Source: Ruminococcus sp.
Lineage (GTDB): Bacteria; Bacillota; Clostridia; Oscillospirales; Ruminococcaceae
Direction of reading: 5' to 3'
NCBI GenBank assembly: GCA_017558505.1
Contig: JAFYUM010000006.1
Location: 186,001 to 250,000, forward strand
Length of the DNA: 64,000 bases
Shown piece by piece: positions 44,301 to 53,519 of this stretch. A program made the position numbers and the translations under genes. Within the stretch, counting starts at the first letter, position 1. Each line of letters opens with the position of its first letter. The notes beneath the pieces are model-generated. The model was not told where the DNA came from. It did not search any database and was given only the letters and a program-made list of their open reading frames with translations.

Positions 44301-45587
44301 ATGCAGTCAAACAAATCGGGAGAAGAACGGTCTGTTGGCGGGGCTATTGTAAAATTCCTGCGGAATTTCGTGCTTATTCTTCTGCTTATTGTATTTATAA
44401 GCATATTCTATAATTTCAGGAATAAGGCAGTTGAAACAGAAACAGCACTGCTTTCCGACGCTGTTTTTTCGGAAGAAATACAGGGTGTGTTTATACGCGA
44501 TGAAAGCCCTGTTACGTACAGCGGAAAGGGTGTTTTAAGCTATAATGTGGCTGACGGCGGCAAAGTGGGAATTGATACTGTCATCGCTCATGTTTACTAT
44601 GATGATGCACAGATAGCCAGAAACCGTGAAATAGCACAGCTTGAACGGGAGCTTTCAATTCTTGAAAAGATACAGAATCCCGGAACGCTGGAATCTGCAC
44701 AGCCTGCAAGCCTTTCCGGTAAAATAAGCGAGAGCTACCGTGCCCTGATATACAACAGGGATAAGAAGGACTACATTGCTCTGAAAGAAGAATTTGAGGA
44801 GCTTCTTGTGGGAATGAGTACATACCAGATTGCTACACAGCAGGTATCAGGCTTTAACCAGCAGATTGCCGACATCAATGCCCGTCTTGCGGAGCTTAAA
44901 GCTAAAACCGACGCTCCCATGGAAACAATAAAGTCGAAGGAGTCGGCTTATTTTGTAAGCTACTGCGACGGCTACGAAAAAGAGTTTACCCCCGATAAGC
45001 TGGACAAGCTTACTGCTGAACAGATAAGCAGTGTAACTGACAGCAGAAGCGATGAGCCGTCGGTGGTAGGAAAGCTTATCAGAGGTTATAACTGGTATCT
45101 TGCAGGTGTTATCGACAACAGCAGAAAGCTTTATAACATAGGCGACAGTATAAATATAAGTCTTGATTCTTCGGAGGAGATTTACGAAGCTGTTATAAAG
45201 GATATCCGTGACAGCGGCGACGCTTCAAAGAGCGTCATCATACTTGAATGCAGTGACTTCAACGAAGCTTTCGTTGCACACCGTGTCGGAAAATGTAGCC
45301 TTATCAGAGGCAGCTACAGCGGACTTAAAGTTCCCCGTGAGGCTATACGCTTTGACGATGTGGAGCAGGATATAATTGATGAAAACGGTCAGGTTACAGG
45401 TACCGCCGTTGTCAATTCAAAGGGTGTGTACATCATGAAGGGCGAGCAGATAATATTCAAGAAGATTGATGTTATCTATGAAGGAAGCAATTATGTTCTG
45501 TCAAAGATTCATGATACCGATTCCTCGTATCTTGCGCTTTATGACGATATTCTGACTGAAACAGAGGGTGATGAGCTTAATGGATAA
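44301..45587 (+). CDS. HlyD-like membrane-anchored adaptor protein
   Basis: 428 residues. One N-terminal membrane segment (FVLILLLIVFISIFYNF, about 23-40), then an extracytoplasmic part with a barrel-sandwich half (GVLSYNVADGGKVGIDTVIAHVY), a coiled-coil hairpin (about 110-205) and the second half (PREAIRF, KGVYIMKGEQIIFKKIDV). That is the layout of HlyD/membrane fusion proteins, but no partner transporter is adjacent. In clostridia a similar gene often precedes yggS-sepF, so a role in the envelope at division is possible. GGTGAT precedes the ATG. Confidence 0.75.
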   Translation: MQSNKSGEERSVGGAIVKFLRNFVLILLLIVFISIFYNFRNKAVETETALLSDAVFSEEIQGVFIRDESPVTYSGKGVLSYNVADGGKVGIDTVIAHVYYDDAQIARNREIAQLERELSILEKIQNPGTLESAQPASLSGKISESYRALIYNRDKKDYIALKEEFEELLVGMSTYQIATQQVSGFNQQIADINARLAELKAKTDAPMETIKSKESAYFVSYCDGYEKEFTPDKLDKLTAEQISSVTDSRSDEPSVVGKLIRGYNWYLAGVIDNSRKLYNIGDSINISLDSSEEIYEAVIKDIRDSGDASKSVIILECSDFNEAFVAHRVGKCSLIRGSYSGLKVPREAIRFDDVEQDIIDENGQVTGTAVVNSKGVYIMKGEQIIFKKIDVIYEGSNYVLSKIHDTDSSYLALYDDILTETEGDELNG

Positions 45588-46293
45588 TTACTGCCCTGAA
45601 ACAATAAGGGAGAATATAAGAGTAATCCGTGAAAATATAGCTGAAGCCTGCGAAAAGTACGGTAATGAAAAAAATACGGAACTTATGGCGGTTACAAAAA
45701 CCGTTCCCCCTGAGATTGTAAATCTTGTTTTCGGAGAGGGGTTGTATCTTCTCGGTGAAAACAGAGTGCAGGAATATCTCGGGAAAAGAGAAAGCTATGA
45801 TTTGAAGGAGCATGACGGTATTGTGCCGCAGGTGCATTTTATCGGTAATCTCCAGACAAATAAAGTCAAATATATCATTGATGATATTGATATGATACAA
45901 TCTGTGGACAGCCTGAAGCTGGCACAGGAAATAAACCGCCTTGCATCTGCCCATAATAAAATCATGGACGTGCTCTGCGAGGTGAATATCGGCGGCGAGG
46001 ACACAAAGGGAGGAATTACCCCTGCCGATACAATAAGCTTGATTGAACAGCTTGCCCCTGTGGAGGGCATCAGAGTCAGAGGCCTTATGACTATACCTCC
46101 CCCTGTTGACAGTGATGTTTACTTCGGAAGAATGGCAGAACTGTTTAATAAGATAAAGGACAGAAATATTGAGGGAGTTTCAATGGATGTTCTCTCAATG
46201 GGCATGACACATGACTATGTCAATGCCGTGAAATTCGGTTCTACTGTTGTAAGAGTAGGAACAGGTATTTTCGGCAGACGGACATACATTTAA
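45580..46293 (+). CDS. PLP homeostasis protein, YggS family
   Basis: 237 residues. Single-domain alanine racemase-like barrel binding pyridoxal phosphate at K40 (ELMAVTKTVPPE); GENRVQEYLGK, HFIGNLQTNKVKYI, VNIGGEDTKGGI, LSMGMTHDY and VRVGTGIFG are conserved. Involved in vitamin B6 homeostasis and not a racemase. GAGGGTGA precedes the ATG; overlaps the upstream gene by eight bases. Lies next to sepF as in many Gram-positive bacteria. Confidence 0.95.
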   Translation: MDNYCPETIRENIRVIRENIAEACEKYGNEKNTELMAVTKTVPPEIVNLVFGEGLYLLGENRVQEYLGKRESYDLKEHDGIVPQVHFIGNLQTNKVKYIIDDIDMIQSVDSLKLAQEINRLASAHNKIMDVLCEVNIGGEDTKGGITPADTISLIEQLAPVEGIRVRGLMTIPPPVDSDVYFGRMAELFNKIKDRNIEGVSMDVLSMGMTHDYVNAVKFGSTVVRVGTGIFGRRTYI

Positions 46294-46310
46294 CAGCGTA
46301 TTATACGAAA

Positions 46311-46342
46311 GGCAATACACTGGAAATTTCCGCAGTGTTGCC
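46311..46342. repeat. GGCAATAC-type hairpin upstream of sepF
   Basis: GGCAATACACTG (46311-46322) pairs with CAGTGTTGCC (46333-46342), and GTAA follows, as in the hairpin at 20765-20797. Confidence 0.65.
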
Positions 46343-46420
46343 GTAAAATAGGTTATTAAGGGATTTTCCGCATTATTCCCTGAAAGCCAGATAAGGTAAA
46401 TGCGGAGAATGGAGTATACT

Positions 46421-46951
46421 ATGAAATTATTCGATTTAGCAAAGGATTTCTTCCTTTCTTCCGACGAGGAGGACGAGCTGAACGAAAGTGCAGCTTATGA
46501 TGACGAGCCCCGTCAGGAAAGACCTGCGAGAAGTTCATCTTCTTCAGCATCTTCCTATTCAGCATCATCTTCTTCATCATCTTCTTCATCCTATGGCACA
46601 ACTGCACAGGAGCGTGAGGAGGCTATGAACGAAGTTGCAAGAAGAAATAAAGTTGTAAATATACAGGCTACAGCACAGCTTCAGGTTGTTCTTGTAAAGC
46701 CCTCCGCTTTCACAGACGCAAAGCAGATTGCTGACCACCTTATTGCAAAGAAGACAGTTGTTCTCAATCTTGAAACAGCTTCACCTGACAACAAGAGAAG
46801 AATTATTGACTTCCTTGGCGGTGTTGCTTATGCAAACGGCGGAAGCCTCAAGCCCGTTGCAAATCTCACATACATCATAACACCTTACAACGTAGGTTTC
46901 ATCGGTGAGGATTTAGTGGGAGAGCTTGAAAATAACGGCGTATTCATCTGA
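46421..46951 (+). CDS. sepF: Cell division protein SepF
   Basis: Membrane anchor and bundling factor for FtsZ. 176 residues. N-terminal amphipathic helix MKLFDLAKDFFLS, a Ser-rich linker (about 38-62; runs of Ser), and the conserved C-terminal domain (VVLVKPSAFTDAKQIADHL, RIIDFLGGVAYANGGSLKPV). GGAG lies six bases before ATG 46421. Its stop overlaps the ylmH start. Confidence 0.95.
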   Translation: MKLFDLAKDFFLSSDEEDELNESAAYDDEPRQERPARSSSSSASSYSASSSSSSSSSYGTTAQEREEAMNEVARRNKVVNIQATAQLQVVLVKPSAFTDAKQIADHLIAKKTVVLNLETASPDNKRRIIDFLGGVAYANGGSLKPVANLTYIITPYNVGFIGEDLVGELENNGVFI

Positions 46952-47715
46952 TGAATAATTCGTCGGAAACGCTTTTTGCCCCAAGGCTTGCGGATATGCT
47001 TCGTCGGTGTGAAAGGGACGGATGCAGCGTCTTTTCCCGTTTTTTCGATGAAAGGGAATGTGCAGAGGCTGAATTGTGGTGCAGGAAAAATGCCGGAGGA
47101 CTGAACTACGGTTTTTTTGGCGGATTTCCTGATGCAAACAGAAAAATCCTTGCCATTTACCATGACTATTCCGCTGAATATATAAATGAGGAGCTGCCTG
47201 TTGTGTGCCTTACTTTCACTTTCCGCAGTGAGGACAGACCAGACCACAGAAGTTTTCTCGGTTCTTTTATGGCTCTTGGATTAAAGCGTGACACTATTGG
47301 CGATATTGTTATAAAAGACGGTCTTGCCCAGGCGGCAGTTACGGAAACTGCTGCAAGGGATATTACCGCAAGCATTTCAAGAATAGGCAGGGTGGGGGTT
47401 AAGATAACCGACAGCCGCCCCTTTGAGCTTACTCTTGAAGAAGCCTGTCAGTTCAGGGAAATCGGCTGTACAGTAGCTTCATTGCGGCTTGACTGCATCA
47501 TAGCTGCGGCGGCAGGCATAAGCCGTGAAAAAGCAGCGTCACTTATCCGCTGTGAAAAAGCGGAGGTGAATCATCTTCCCGTGACCTCCCTTTCATCTGA
47601 AGTGAAAGAGGGGGACATCCTCTCAATAAGAGGCTGCGGAAGATTTATTCTATCGGGTATAAACGGTACATCCAAAAAAGGCCGTATACACATAATTCTG
47701 AAAAAATATATTTAG
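46951..47715 (+). CDS. YlmH-like RNA-binding S4-domain protein
   Basis: 254 residues. N-terminal YlmH region, FGGFPDANRKILAIYHD and FLGSFMALGLKRDTIGDIVI, and a C-terminal S4 domain (RLDCIIAAAAGISREKAASL, EGDILSIRGCGRFIL). YlmH has been tied to ribosome rescue and division in Gram-positive bacteria. Coupled to sepF (TGATG). Confidence 0.92.
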   Translation: MNNSSETLFAPRLADMLRRCERDGCSVFSRFFDERECAEAELWCRKNAGGLNYGFFGGFPDANRKILAIYHDYSAEYINEELPVVCLTFTFRSEDRPDHRSFLGSFMALGLKRDTIGDIVIKDGLAQAAVTETAARDITASISRIGRVGVKITDSRPFELTLEEACQFREIGCTVASLRLDCIIAAAAGISREKAASLIRCEKAEVNHLPVTSLSSEVKEGDILSIRGCGRFILSGINGTSKKGRIHIILKKYI

Positions 47716-47726
47716 AGGTGAATGGT

Positions 47727-48269
47727 ATGATTACTTCAAAAGATGTAAGAAATAAACGATTTGAAAAAGTTGCTTTCGGCTTTAAGCAGGAGGAAGTTGA
47801 CGAGTTTCTCGCACAGCTTGAAGCAGAACTTGACGAAATGGAACGTGAGCGTCAGGAAGCAAACAACAAGATTCAGATCCTTGCTGACAAGGTAAGAGAG
47901 TATATGAAGGACGAAGAAGCTCTCAAGGACGCACTTCTCGGTGCACAGAAGCAGGGACATCTTGTCATCAACGAGGCTACTGCGAAGGCAGAGGAAATTA
48001 TTGCTGCTGCACAGGCAAAGGCTGCTGAGCTGGAGGACGAGGCTGTTCGTCAGCACGCAGAGGCTATGGAGAAGAACAGACAGGAAATCGCAAAGGAGAA
48101 GGACAGTCTTACAGAGGCACGTCGTCAGGTTGCAGAGTTCAAGAAGAATCTTTTCGATATGTACAAGACACACCTTGAAATGATTTCCACAATGCCCGAT
48201 GCTCTTGACGAGGAGCTTGAAACAGCTGAGGAAATTGCAGCAGCAGTTGCAGCTGAAAACGAGGAATAA
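47727..48269 (+). CDS. divIVA: DivIVA-family protein
   Basis: 180 residues. MITSKDVRNKRFEKVAFGF and QEEVDEFL form the membrane-sensing N-terminal domain; the rest is a long coiled coil. It marks curved membrane at septum and poles. GAGGTG lies six bases before ATG 47727. End of the yggS-sepF-ylmH-divIVA division group. Confidence 0.95.
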   Translation: MITSKDVRNKRFEKVAFGFKQEEVDEFLAQLEAELDEMERERQEANNKIQILADKVREYMKDEEALKDALLGAQKQGHLVINEATAKAEEIIAAAQAKAAELEDEAVRQHAEAMEKNRQEIAKEKDSLTEARRQVAEFKKNLFDMYKTHLEMISTMPDALDEELETAEEIAAAVAAENEE

Positions 48270-48291
48270 TTATTCCCGTAATTATTAACCG

Positions 48292-48329
48292 AAAGGAGAA
48301 TCACCGTTGATACGGTGATTGGTGATACA
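48292..48329 (+). promoter_or_regulatory. Hairpin between ribosome site and ileS start
   Basis: AAAGGAG (48292-48298) is 31 bases before the ileS ATG, but ATCACCG (48300-48306) and CGGTGAT (48313-48319) can pair; folded, the site is brought to within about 12 bases. A weak GGTGAT lies directly before the ATG as an alternative. There is no room for a T-box. Confidence 0.5.
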
Positions 48330-51098
48330 ATGGCACAGGATTATAACGCTACCCTTAATTTACCGAAAACAGATTTCCCCATGCGAGGAAATCTTCCCAA
48401 AAGAGAGCCTGAAACACTTGCAAAGTGGGAAAATGAAAGACTCTACTACAATATAATCAAGAAGAACGAGGGAAAGCCCAGCTTTATTCTTCACGACGGC
48501 CCTCCCTACGCTAATGGTGAAATTCACCTTGGTCACGCTTTGAATAAATCCCTTAAGGATTTTATCGTAAAGTATAAGAATATGACGGGTTATTATGCCC
48601 CCTACGTTCCCGGTTGGGATACACACGGTCTGCCTATCGAGTTAAAGGCTATGAAGGAAATCGGCGTTGAAAACGGTGCAATTCCCCCTGTTGAGCTGAG
48701 AAAGCACTGCCACGACTATGCTATGACGCAGGTTGCGAAGCAGATGGAAGGTTTCAAGAGAATGGGTGCACTGGGCGATTATGAGTACCCCTATCTCACA
48801 CTCCGTCCCGAATACGAGGCAAGACAGGTTGAAGTATTCGGCGAAATGGCGAAGAAGGGCTATATGTACAAGGGATTGAAGCCTGTTTACTGGTGCCCTG
48901 ATTGTAACACCGCTCTTGCAGAAGCTGAAATTGAGTACTCCAATGATCCCTGCTATTCGATCTATGTAAAGTTCAATGTTACCGATGACAATGGAATTTT
49001 CACAAATCTCGGTCTTGATCTTTCAAAGATTTACTTCGTAATCTGGACTACAACTACATGGACGATTCCGGGTAACCTGGCTATCTGTCTTGGTCCTGAA
49101 TATAATTATACCCTCGTGAATGCCAACGGCGAATATTACGTTATGGCTGAGGAGCTTGTAAAGACAACTATGGAAACTGCTGGTATCACAGAGTATACCA
49201 CAGAGCATATCTTTACAGGTGCTGAACTTGAGGGTATGAAGACAAAGCACCCCCTCTATGACCGTCCCTCACCTATCATTGTAGGTGACCATGTAACACT
49301 TGAAAGCGGTACAGGCTGCGTTCACACAGCTCCCGGCTACGGTGTAGAGGACTTTGAGGTGTGCAAGAAGTATGATGATATCGGTATTATCGTATGCGTT
49401 GACGCAAAGGGCAAGCAGACTGCTGAGGCAGGCGAGTTTGAGGGTATGGATACAGATACTGCAAACAAGGCTATTGCCGCAAAGCTTGTTGAGCTTAACG
49501 CTATGCTTGCTACACAGAAAATTGTTCACCAGTATCCACACTGCTGGAGATGCCACAATCCGATTATCTACCGTGCAACAGAACAGTGGTTCTGCTCAGT
49601 TGCAGGCTTCAAGGATGAGGCTATCAAGGCTATTGAGGAAGTACAGTGGATTCCTGAATGGGGCGAGGAGCGTATCAAGGGAATGGTACGTGACAGAAGT
49701 GACTGGTGTATCAGCCGTCAGAGAACATGGGGCGTTCCTATCCCTGTTATCTACTGTAAGGACTGCGGAAAGCCTATTTTCACAGATGAAACAATCAAGG
49801 CAATAGCTGATTTGTTCCGTGCAGAAGGCTCCGACGCATGGTGGATTAAGGACGCAAGTGAATTCATTCCTGCTTCTGTAAAGTGCGAATGCGGCTGCGG
49901 CGAATTCACCAAGGAATACGATATTATGGACGTATGGTTCGACAGCGGTGTTTCACATACTGCTGTAATGGACGATTTCGACAGCCTTACATGGCCTGCT
50001 GACCTCTATCTTGAGGGTGCTGACCAGTACAGAGGCTGGTTCCAGTCCGCACTTCTTACATCTGTTGTATACAAGGGTACAGCTCCTTACAAGGCAGTTT
50101 GTACTCACGGCTGGGTAGTTGACGGCGAGGGCAAGGTTATGCACAAATCCCTCGGCAACGGTGTTGACCCCAAGGAGGTTATTGACCAGTATGGTGCTGA
50201 TATTCTCCGTCTTTGGGTTGCTTCTTCCGACTACCACAGCGATATCAGAATGTCCAAGACAATTCTCGGACAGCTTTCCGATGCATATAAGAAAATCAGA
50301 AATACTGCAAGATATATCCTCGGAAACCTTGGCAACGGCGAAGGCTTCAATCCTGATACCGACTGCGTTTCCTATGATAAGCTTACAGAGCTTGACAAGT
50401 GGGCAATGATGAAGCTTGATGCTCTCATTGACACAGTCAAGGAGGGCTATGAGAAGTATGACTTCCACGTAGCATTCCACGGAATACACAACTTCTGCGT
50501 TGTTGATATGTCCAACTTCTATCTTGATATCATCAAGGACAGACTCTACTGCGAAAAGGAAAATTCCGAAATCCGTCGTGCTGCACAGACTGTAATGTAC
50601 AGAATACTCAGTGCGTTTACAAGACTTATGGCTCCTATTATCTCTTACACAGCCGAGGAAATCTGGCAGTTTATGCCCCACGGCTCAGAGGACGATACAC
50701 AGAGCGTATTCCTCAACGATATGCCTGAAAAGTCAGGCATTGAGTACAGCGACGAGTTCGTTGAAAAGTGGGGCTTTATCTATGCAGCTCGTGAGGCTGC
50801 AAATAAGGCTCTTGAAGAAGCCCGTAATGCAAAGACAATCGGTAAATCTCTTGAAGCAAAGATTATTATCAAGGCTGATGAGGATTATGACCGCTATGCA
50901 GAGCTTGCACAGCAGCTTACAGAGGTACTTATCGTTTCAGATGTAGCTGTTGAAAAGGCTGAGGGCGAAACAGCATTTGTTGTTGAAACAGCAGAGGGCG
51001 AGAAGTGTGAACGCTGCTGGTGCTACTCTACAACTGTCGGCGAAAACTGCAATCACCCCACACTCTGCAAGAGATGTGCTGTTGCTATTGAAATATAA
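48330..51098 (+). CDS. ileS: Isoleucyl-tRNA synthetase
   Basis: 922 residues. HIGH motif in PPYANGEIHLGHALNK, CP1 editing domain (WTTTTWTIPGNLAI, SGTGCVHTAPGYGVEDF), KMSKS variant KVMHKSLGNG, anticodon domain, and a C-terminal zinc finger CERCWCYS...CKRC. ATG 48330 starts MAQDYNATLNLPKTDFPMRG, normal for Firmicute IleS. Directly downstream of divIVA, a common clostridial order. Confidence 0.97.
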   Translation: MAQDYNATLNLPKTDFPMRGNLPKREPETLAKWENERLYYNIIKKNEGKPSFILHDGPPYANGEIHLGHALNKSLKDFIVKYKNMTGYYAPYVPGWDTHGLPIELKAMKEIGVENGAIPPVELRKHCHDYAMTQVAKQMEGFKRMGALGDYEYPYLTLRPEYEARQVEVFGEMAKKGYMYKGLKPVYWCPDCNTALAEAEIEYSNDPCYSIYVKFNVTDDNGIFTNLGLDLSKIYFVIWTTTTWTIPGNLAICLGPEYNYTLVNANGEYYVMAEELVKTTMETAGITEYTTEHIFTGAELEGMKTKHPLYDRPSPIIVGDHVTLESGTGCVHTAPGYGVEDFEVCKKYDDIGIIVCVDAKGKQTAEAGEFEGMDTDTANKAIAAKLVELNAMLATQKIVHQYPHCWRCHNPIIYRATEQWFCSVAGFKDEAIKAIEEVQWIPEWGEERIKGMVRDRSDWCISRQRTWGVPIPVIYCKDCGKPIFTDETIKAIADLFRAEGSDAWWIKDASEFIPASVKCECGCGEFTKEYDIMDVWFDSGVSHTAVMDDFDSLTWPADLYLEGADQYRGWFQSALLTSVVYKGTAPYKAVCTHGWVVDGEGKVMHKSLGNGVDPKEVIDQYGADILRLWVASSDYHSDIRMSKTILGQLSDAYKKIRNTARYILGNLGNGEGFNPDTDCVSYDKLTELDKWAMMKLDALIDTVKEGYEKYDFHVAFHGIHNFCVVDMSNFYLDIIKDRLYCEKENSEIRRAAQTVMYRILSAFTRLMAPIISYTAEEIWQFMPHGSEDDTQSVFLNDMPEKSGIEYSDEFVEKWGFIYAAREAANKALEEARNAKTIGKSLEAKIIIKADEDYDRYAELAQQLTEVLIVSDVAVEKAEGETAFVVETAEGEKCERCWCYSTTVGENCNHPTLCKRCAVAIEI

Positions 51099-51108
51099 TT
51101 AGCATTAT

Positions 51109-51135
51109 ATTGCCTGCTGTTCCGCAGCAGGCAAT
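51109..51135 (+). terminator. Hairpin after ileS
   Basis: Perfect 11-bp stem ATTGCCTGCTG (51109-51119) with CAGCAGGCAAT (51125-51135). Only AATTATGAT follows, so it may stabilise the 3' end or end transcription partially. Confidence 0.6.
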
Positions 51136-51165
51136 AATTATGATACCCCCGAAAGGAGAAGCAAA

Positions 51166-51681
51166 ATGATTATTCTGCTTATTGCGTCAATTATTGTTTT
51201 AATCGGTGCTGACCAGTTTGTAAAATACTGGGCGGTGGAAAATCTCAGACCTGTTGGCAATATGGATTTTCTCCGTATCGGGGATTTTGAAATCCTTGAT
51301 CTTTCATATGTGGAAAATTACGGTGCTATATTCGGCAGTATGTCGGGGCAGAGGTGGTTTCTTGTGGGAATTACATCAGTGCTTATAATGGCGGCTCTGA
51401 TATTTATGGTGTGTATCGTAAAAAAATCCCGATTTTTCGCTGTTATAGCGGCATTGTTCGTGGCTGGCGGAATAGGAAATCTCATTGACCGTATACGTTA
51501 TGGCTTTGTTGTAGATATGTTTGACATTCAGCTTTTCGACTTTGCTGTGTTCAATGTGGCGGACATCTGTGTTACAGTTGCAGAATTTATGATGATTGGC
51601 TATCTGCTTGTTGAAATTGTAAAGGATTTCAAGAAGAAAAAGGCTGATAAATTCCCTGTGGAGGTAAAGGAAAATGAGTAA
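51166..51681 (+). CDS. lspA: Lipoprotein signal peptidase LspA
   Basis: Membrane aspartyl protease that removes lipoprotein signal peptides. 171 residues, four membrane segments. Catalytic Asp pair D117 (RYGFVVDMFD) and D133 (FNVADICV); ADQFVKYW and VENYGAIFG are conserved. AAAGGAG precedes the ATG. Overlaps the pseudouridine synthase gene by eight bases. Confidence 0.96.
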   Translation: MIILLIASIIVLIGADQFVKYWAVENLRPVGNMDFLRIGDFEILDLSYVENYGAIFGSMSGQRWFLVGITSVLIMAALIFMVCIVKKSRFFAVIAALFVAGGIGNLIDRIRYGFVVDMFDIQLFDFAVFNVADICVTVAEFMMIGYLLVEIVKDFKKKKADKFPVEVKENE

Positions 51682-52588
51682 TATGCTTACTCTCCATTGT
51701 ACCGCAGGGGACATCGGAAAGCGTATTGACAAGTATATCTCGGATAATATTGTGGAGCTTACACGTTCCGCTGTACAGGGAATAATCGCTAAAAACGGCA
51801 TAACCGCCGACGGAAAGGCTGTCAGCAAGAATTATAAAATCAGGGGAACTGAAACTATTGAGGTGGAAATTCCTGAGGCAGAGCCGATGGATGCAGTTTC
51901 CGAAAATATTCCATTGGATATTGTTTATGAGGACGAGGATTTACTCGTTGTAAATAAACCAAAGGGTATGGTAGTTCACCCTGCCCATGGAAATTACCAC
52001 GGAACTCTTGTAAATGCTCTGCTGTATCATTGCGGCGATAGTCTTTCGGGAATTAACGGAGTAATCCGCCCCGGAATTGTCCACCGCATTGATAAAAATA
52101 CAAGCGGACTTCTCATTGTTGCCAAAAATGACAAGGCTCATCTGCACCTTGCGGAGCAGATTAAGGCACACAGTTTCACCCGTGAATACGAAGCAATCGT
52201 AAGCGGCGCTCTTAAACAGGAGTCGGGAACAGTTGACGCTCCCATTGGCAGACATAAGACAGACCGCAAAAAAATGTGCGTCACAGCGGAAAATTCCAGA
52301 AATGCAGTTACACATTATTCGCTTATACGGCAGTTTGGCGGATATGCTCATATAAAATGCCGCCTTGAAACAGGGCGGACACATCAAATTCGTGTTCATA
52401 TGGCGTATATCGGCAATACGGTGCTTGGTGATGATGTTTACGGAAAAGCCTATAAGGGCATTGAGGGGCAATGTCTCCACGCACGTAAAATCGGCTTTAT
52501 TCACCCAACAACCGAAGAATATATGGAATTTTCCAGCGATTTGCCCGACTATTTCACAGCAATTCTGAACAAGCTTGAAAAGCAGTAG
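51674..52588 (+). CDS. RluA-family pseudouridine synthase (RluD-like)
   Basis: 304 residues. N-terminal S4 domain (RIDKYISDNIVELTRSAVQG), catalytic Asp D140 in GIVHRIDKNTSGLLIVA, and CRLETGRTHQIRVH. Probably modifies 23S rRNA. AAAGGA precedes the ATG; the lspA-rluD-like pairing is common in Firmicutes. Confidence 0.93.
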   Translation: MSNMLTLHCTAGDIGKRIDKYISDNIVELTRSAVQGIIAKNGITADGKAVSKNYKIRGTETIEVEIPEAEPMDAVSENIPLDIVYEDEDLLVVNKPKGMVVHPAHGNYHGTLVNALLYHCGDSLSGINGVIRPGIVHRIDKNTSGLLIVAKNDKAHLHLAEQIKAHSFTREYEAIVSGALKQESGTVDAPIGRHKTDRKKMCVTAENSRNAVTHYSLIRQFGGYAHIKCRLETGRTHQIRVHMAYIGNTVLGDDVYGKAYKGIEGQCLHARKIGFIHPTTEEYMEFSSDLPDYFTAILNKLEKQ

Positions 52589-52598
52589 GAGGTCAGTT

Positions 52599-53438
52599 TT
52601 GGACATCAGAAAAGTAATAATTTTAAGCGATATGGACGGAACTCTCCTTAATTCAAAAAAAGAAATAAGCGACACTGACAGGACTGCAATTGAGAAATTT
52701 ACTGCACTGGGAGGAAAATTCACTGTTGCTACAGGACGGACGCTCCAGTCGTTTGAGCAGTATCGCAATATGATTGACCTGCCTATGCCTGTTGTGATGT
52801 ACAACGGCGGCGGTATATACGATTATGCCAATGATAAAATGCTGTACAGCCGTTTTTTGCCGTGTAATGCAAGAAATATGGCAGCTGAACTGCTCCGGCT
52901 CATGCCTGAACTTGGCGGCGAGGTGCTTACCACCGACGGTACATACGTATTCAGCAACACCGACTATATGCAGTACCACACGAGGATATGCGGCATAACG
53001 CCGGAATTTGCGGATATTAACGATATTCCTGACAATGGCTGGTTTAAGGTGCTGTTTACAATTGCTCCCGAGGATATACCAAATGTTCAGCTTCTTGTCC
53101 GTCATCTTGGCTATGACAAGGATGCGGATTTTGTAAAATCTTCCGATATTTTCCTTGAAATGCTCCCGAAAGGAAGCAGTAAGGGTTCGGCTCTCAATGA
53201 ATACCGCAGACTTGAAGGTATGGAGGATATGACATTTGTTGCCGTGGGCGATTTCAACAACGATATTGAAATGATAAAAGCGGCTGATATAGGTGCTTGT
53301 CCTGCCAATGCGGAGGAGGAAGTAAGGCAAGCCGCAGATATTATCCTTGAACATACAAATGATGAGGGTGCTGTAGCGGAGCTTATCGAGTACATAATCA
53401 GCCGATGCGATGAAACAAACACAGCAATATCCGAATAG
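52599..53438 (+). CDS. Cof-type HAD hydrolase
   Basis: 279 residues. HAD motif I LSDMDGTLLNS, motif II TGR, C2 cap, motif III KGSSKGSAL and motif IV VGDFNNDIEMIKAA. Phosphatase of unknown substrate, likely a sugar phosphate or cofactor. The start is a TTG with AGGAGGT five bases upstream; an earlier TTG frame inside the preceding gene was rejected. Confidence 0.9.
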   Translation: MDIRKVIILSDMDGTLLNSKKEISDTDRTAIEKFTALGGKFTVATGRTLQSFEQYRNMIDLPMPVVMYNGGGIYDYANDKMLYSRFLPCNARNMAAELLRLMPELGGEVLTTDGTYVFSNTDYMQYHTRICGITPEFADINDIPDNGWFKVLFTIAPEDIPNVQLLVRHLGYDKDADFVKSSDIFLEMLPKGSSKGSALNEYRRLEGMEDMTFVAVGDFNNDIEMIKAADIGACPANAEEEVRQAADIILEHTNDEGAVAELIEYIISRCDETNTAISE

Positions 53439-53457
53439 TGAAATGTCAAGTAATGCG

Positions 53458-53486
53458 TTGACATTAAGCTTTTTAAGTGATATAAT
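53458..53486 (+). promoter_or_regulatory. Promoter of the transketolase genes
   Basis: Consensus TTGACA (53458-53463), 17 bases, TATAAT (53481-53486). Confidence 0.9.
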
Positions 53487-53519
53487 CATAAATGTATAAA
53501 TATTTTATGGAGGTTATTT

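Noticed and set aside
48270..48329. T-box leader before ileS
   Set aside because: Only 60 bases separate divIVA and ileS; there is no room for stem I or a T-box sequence.
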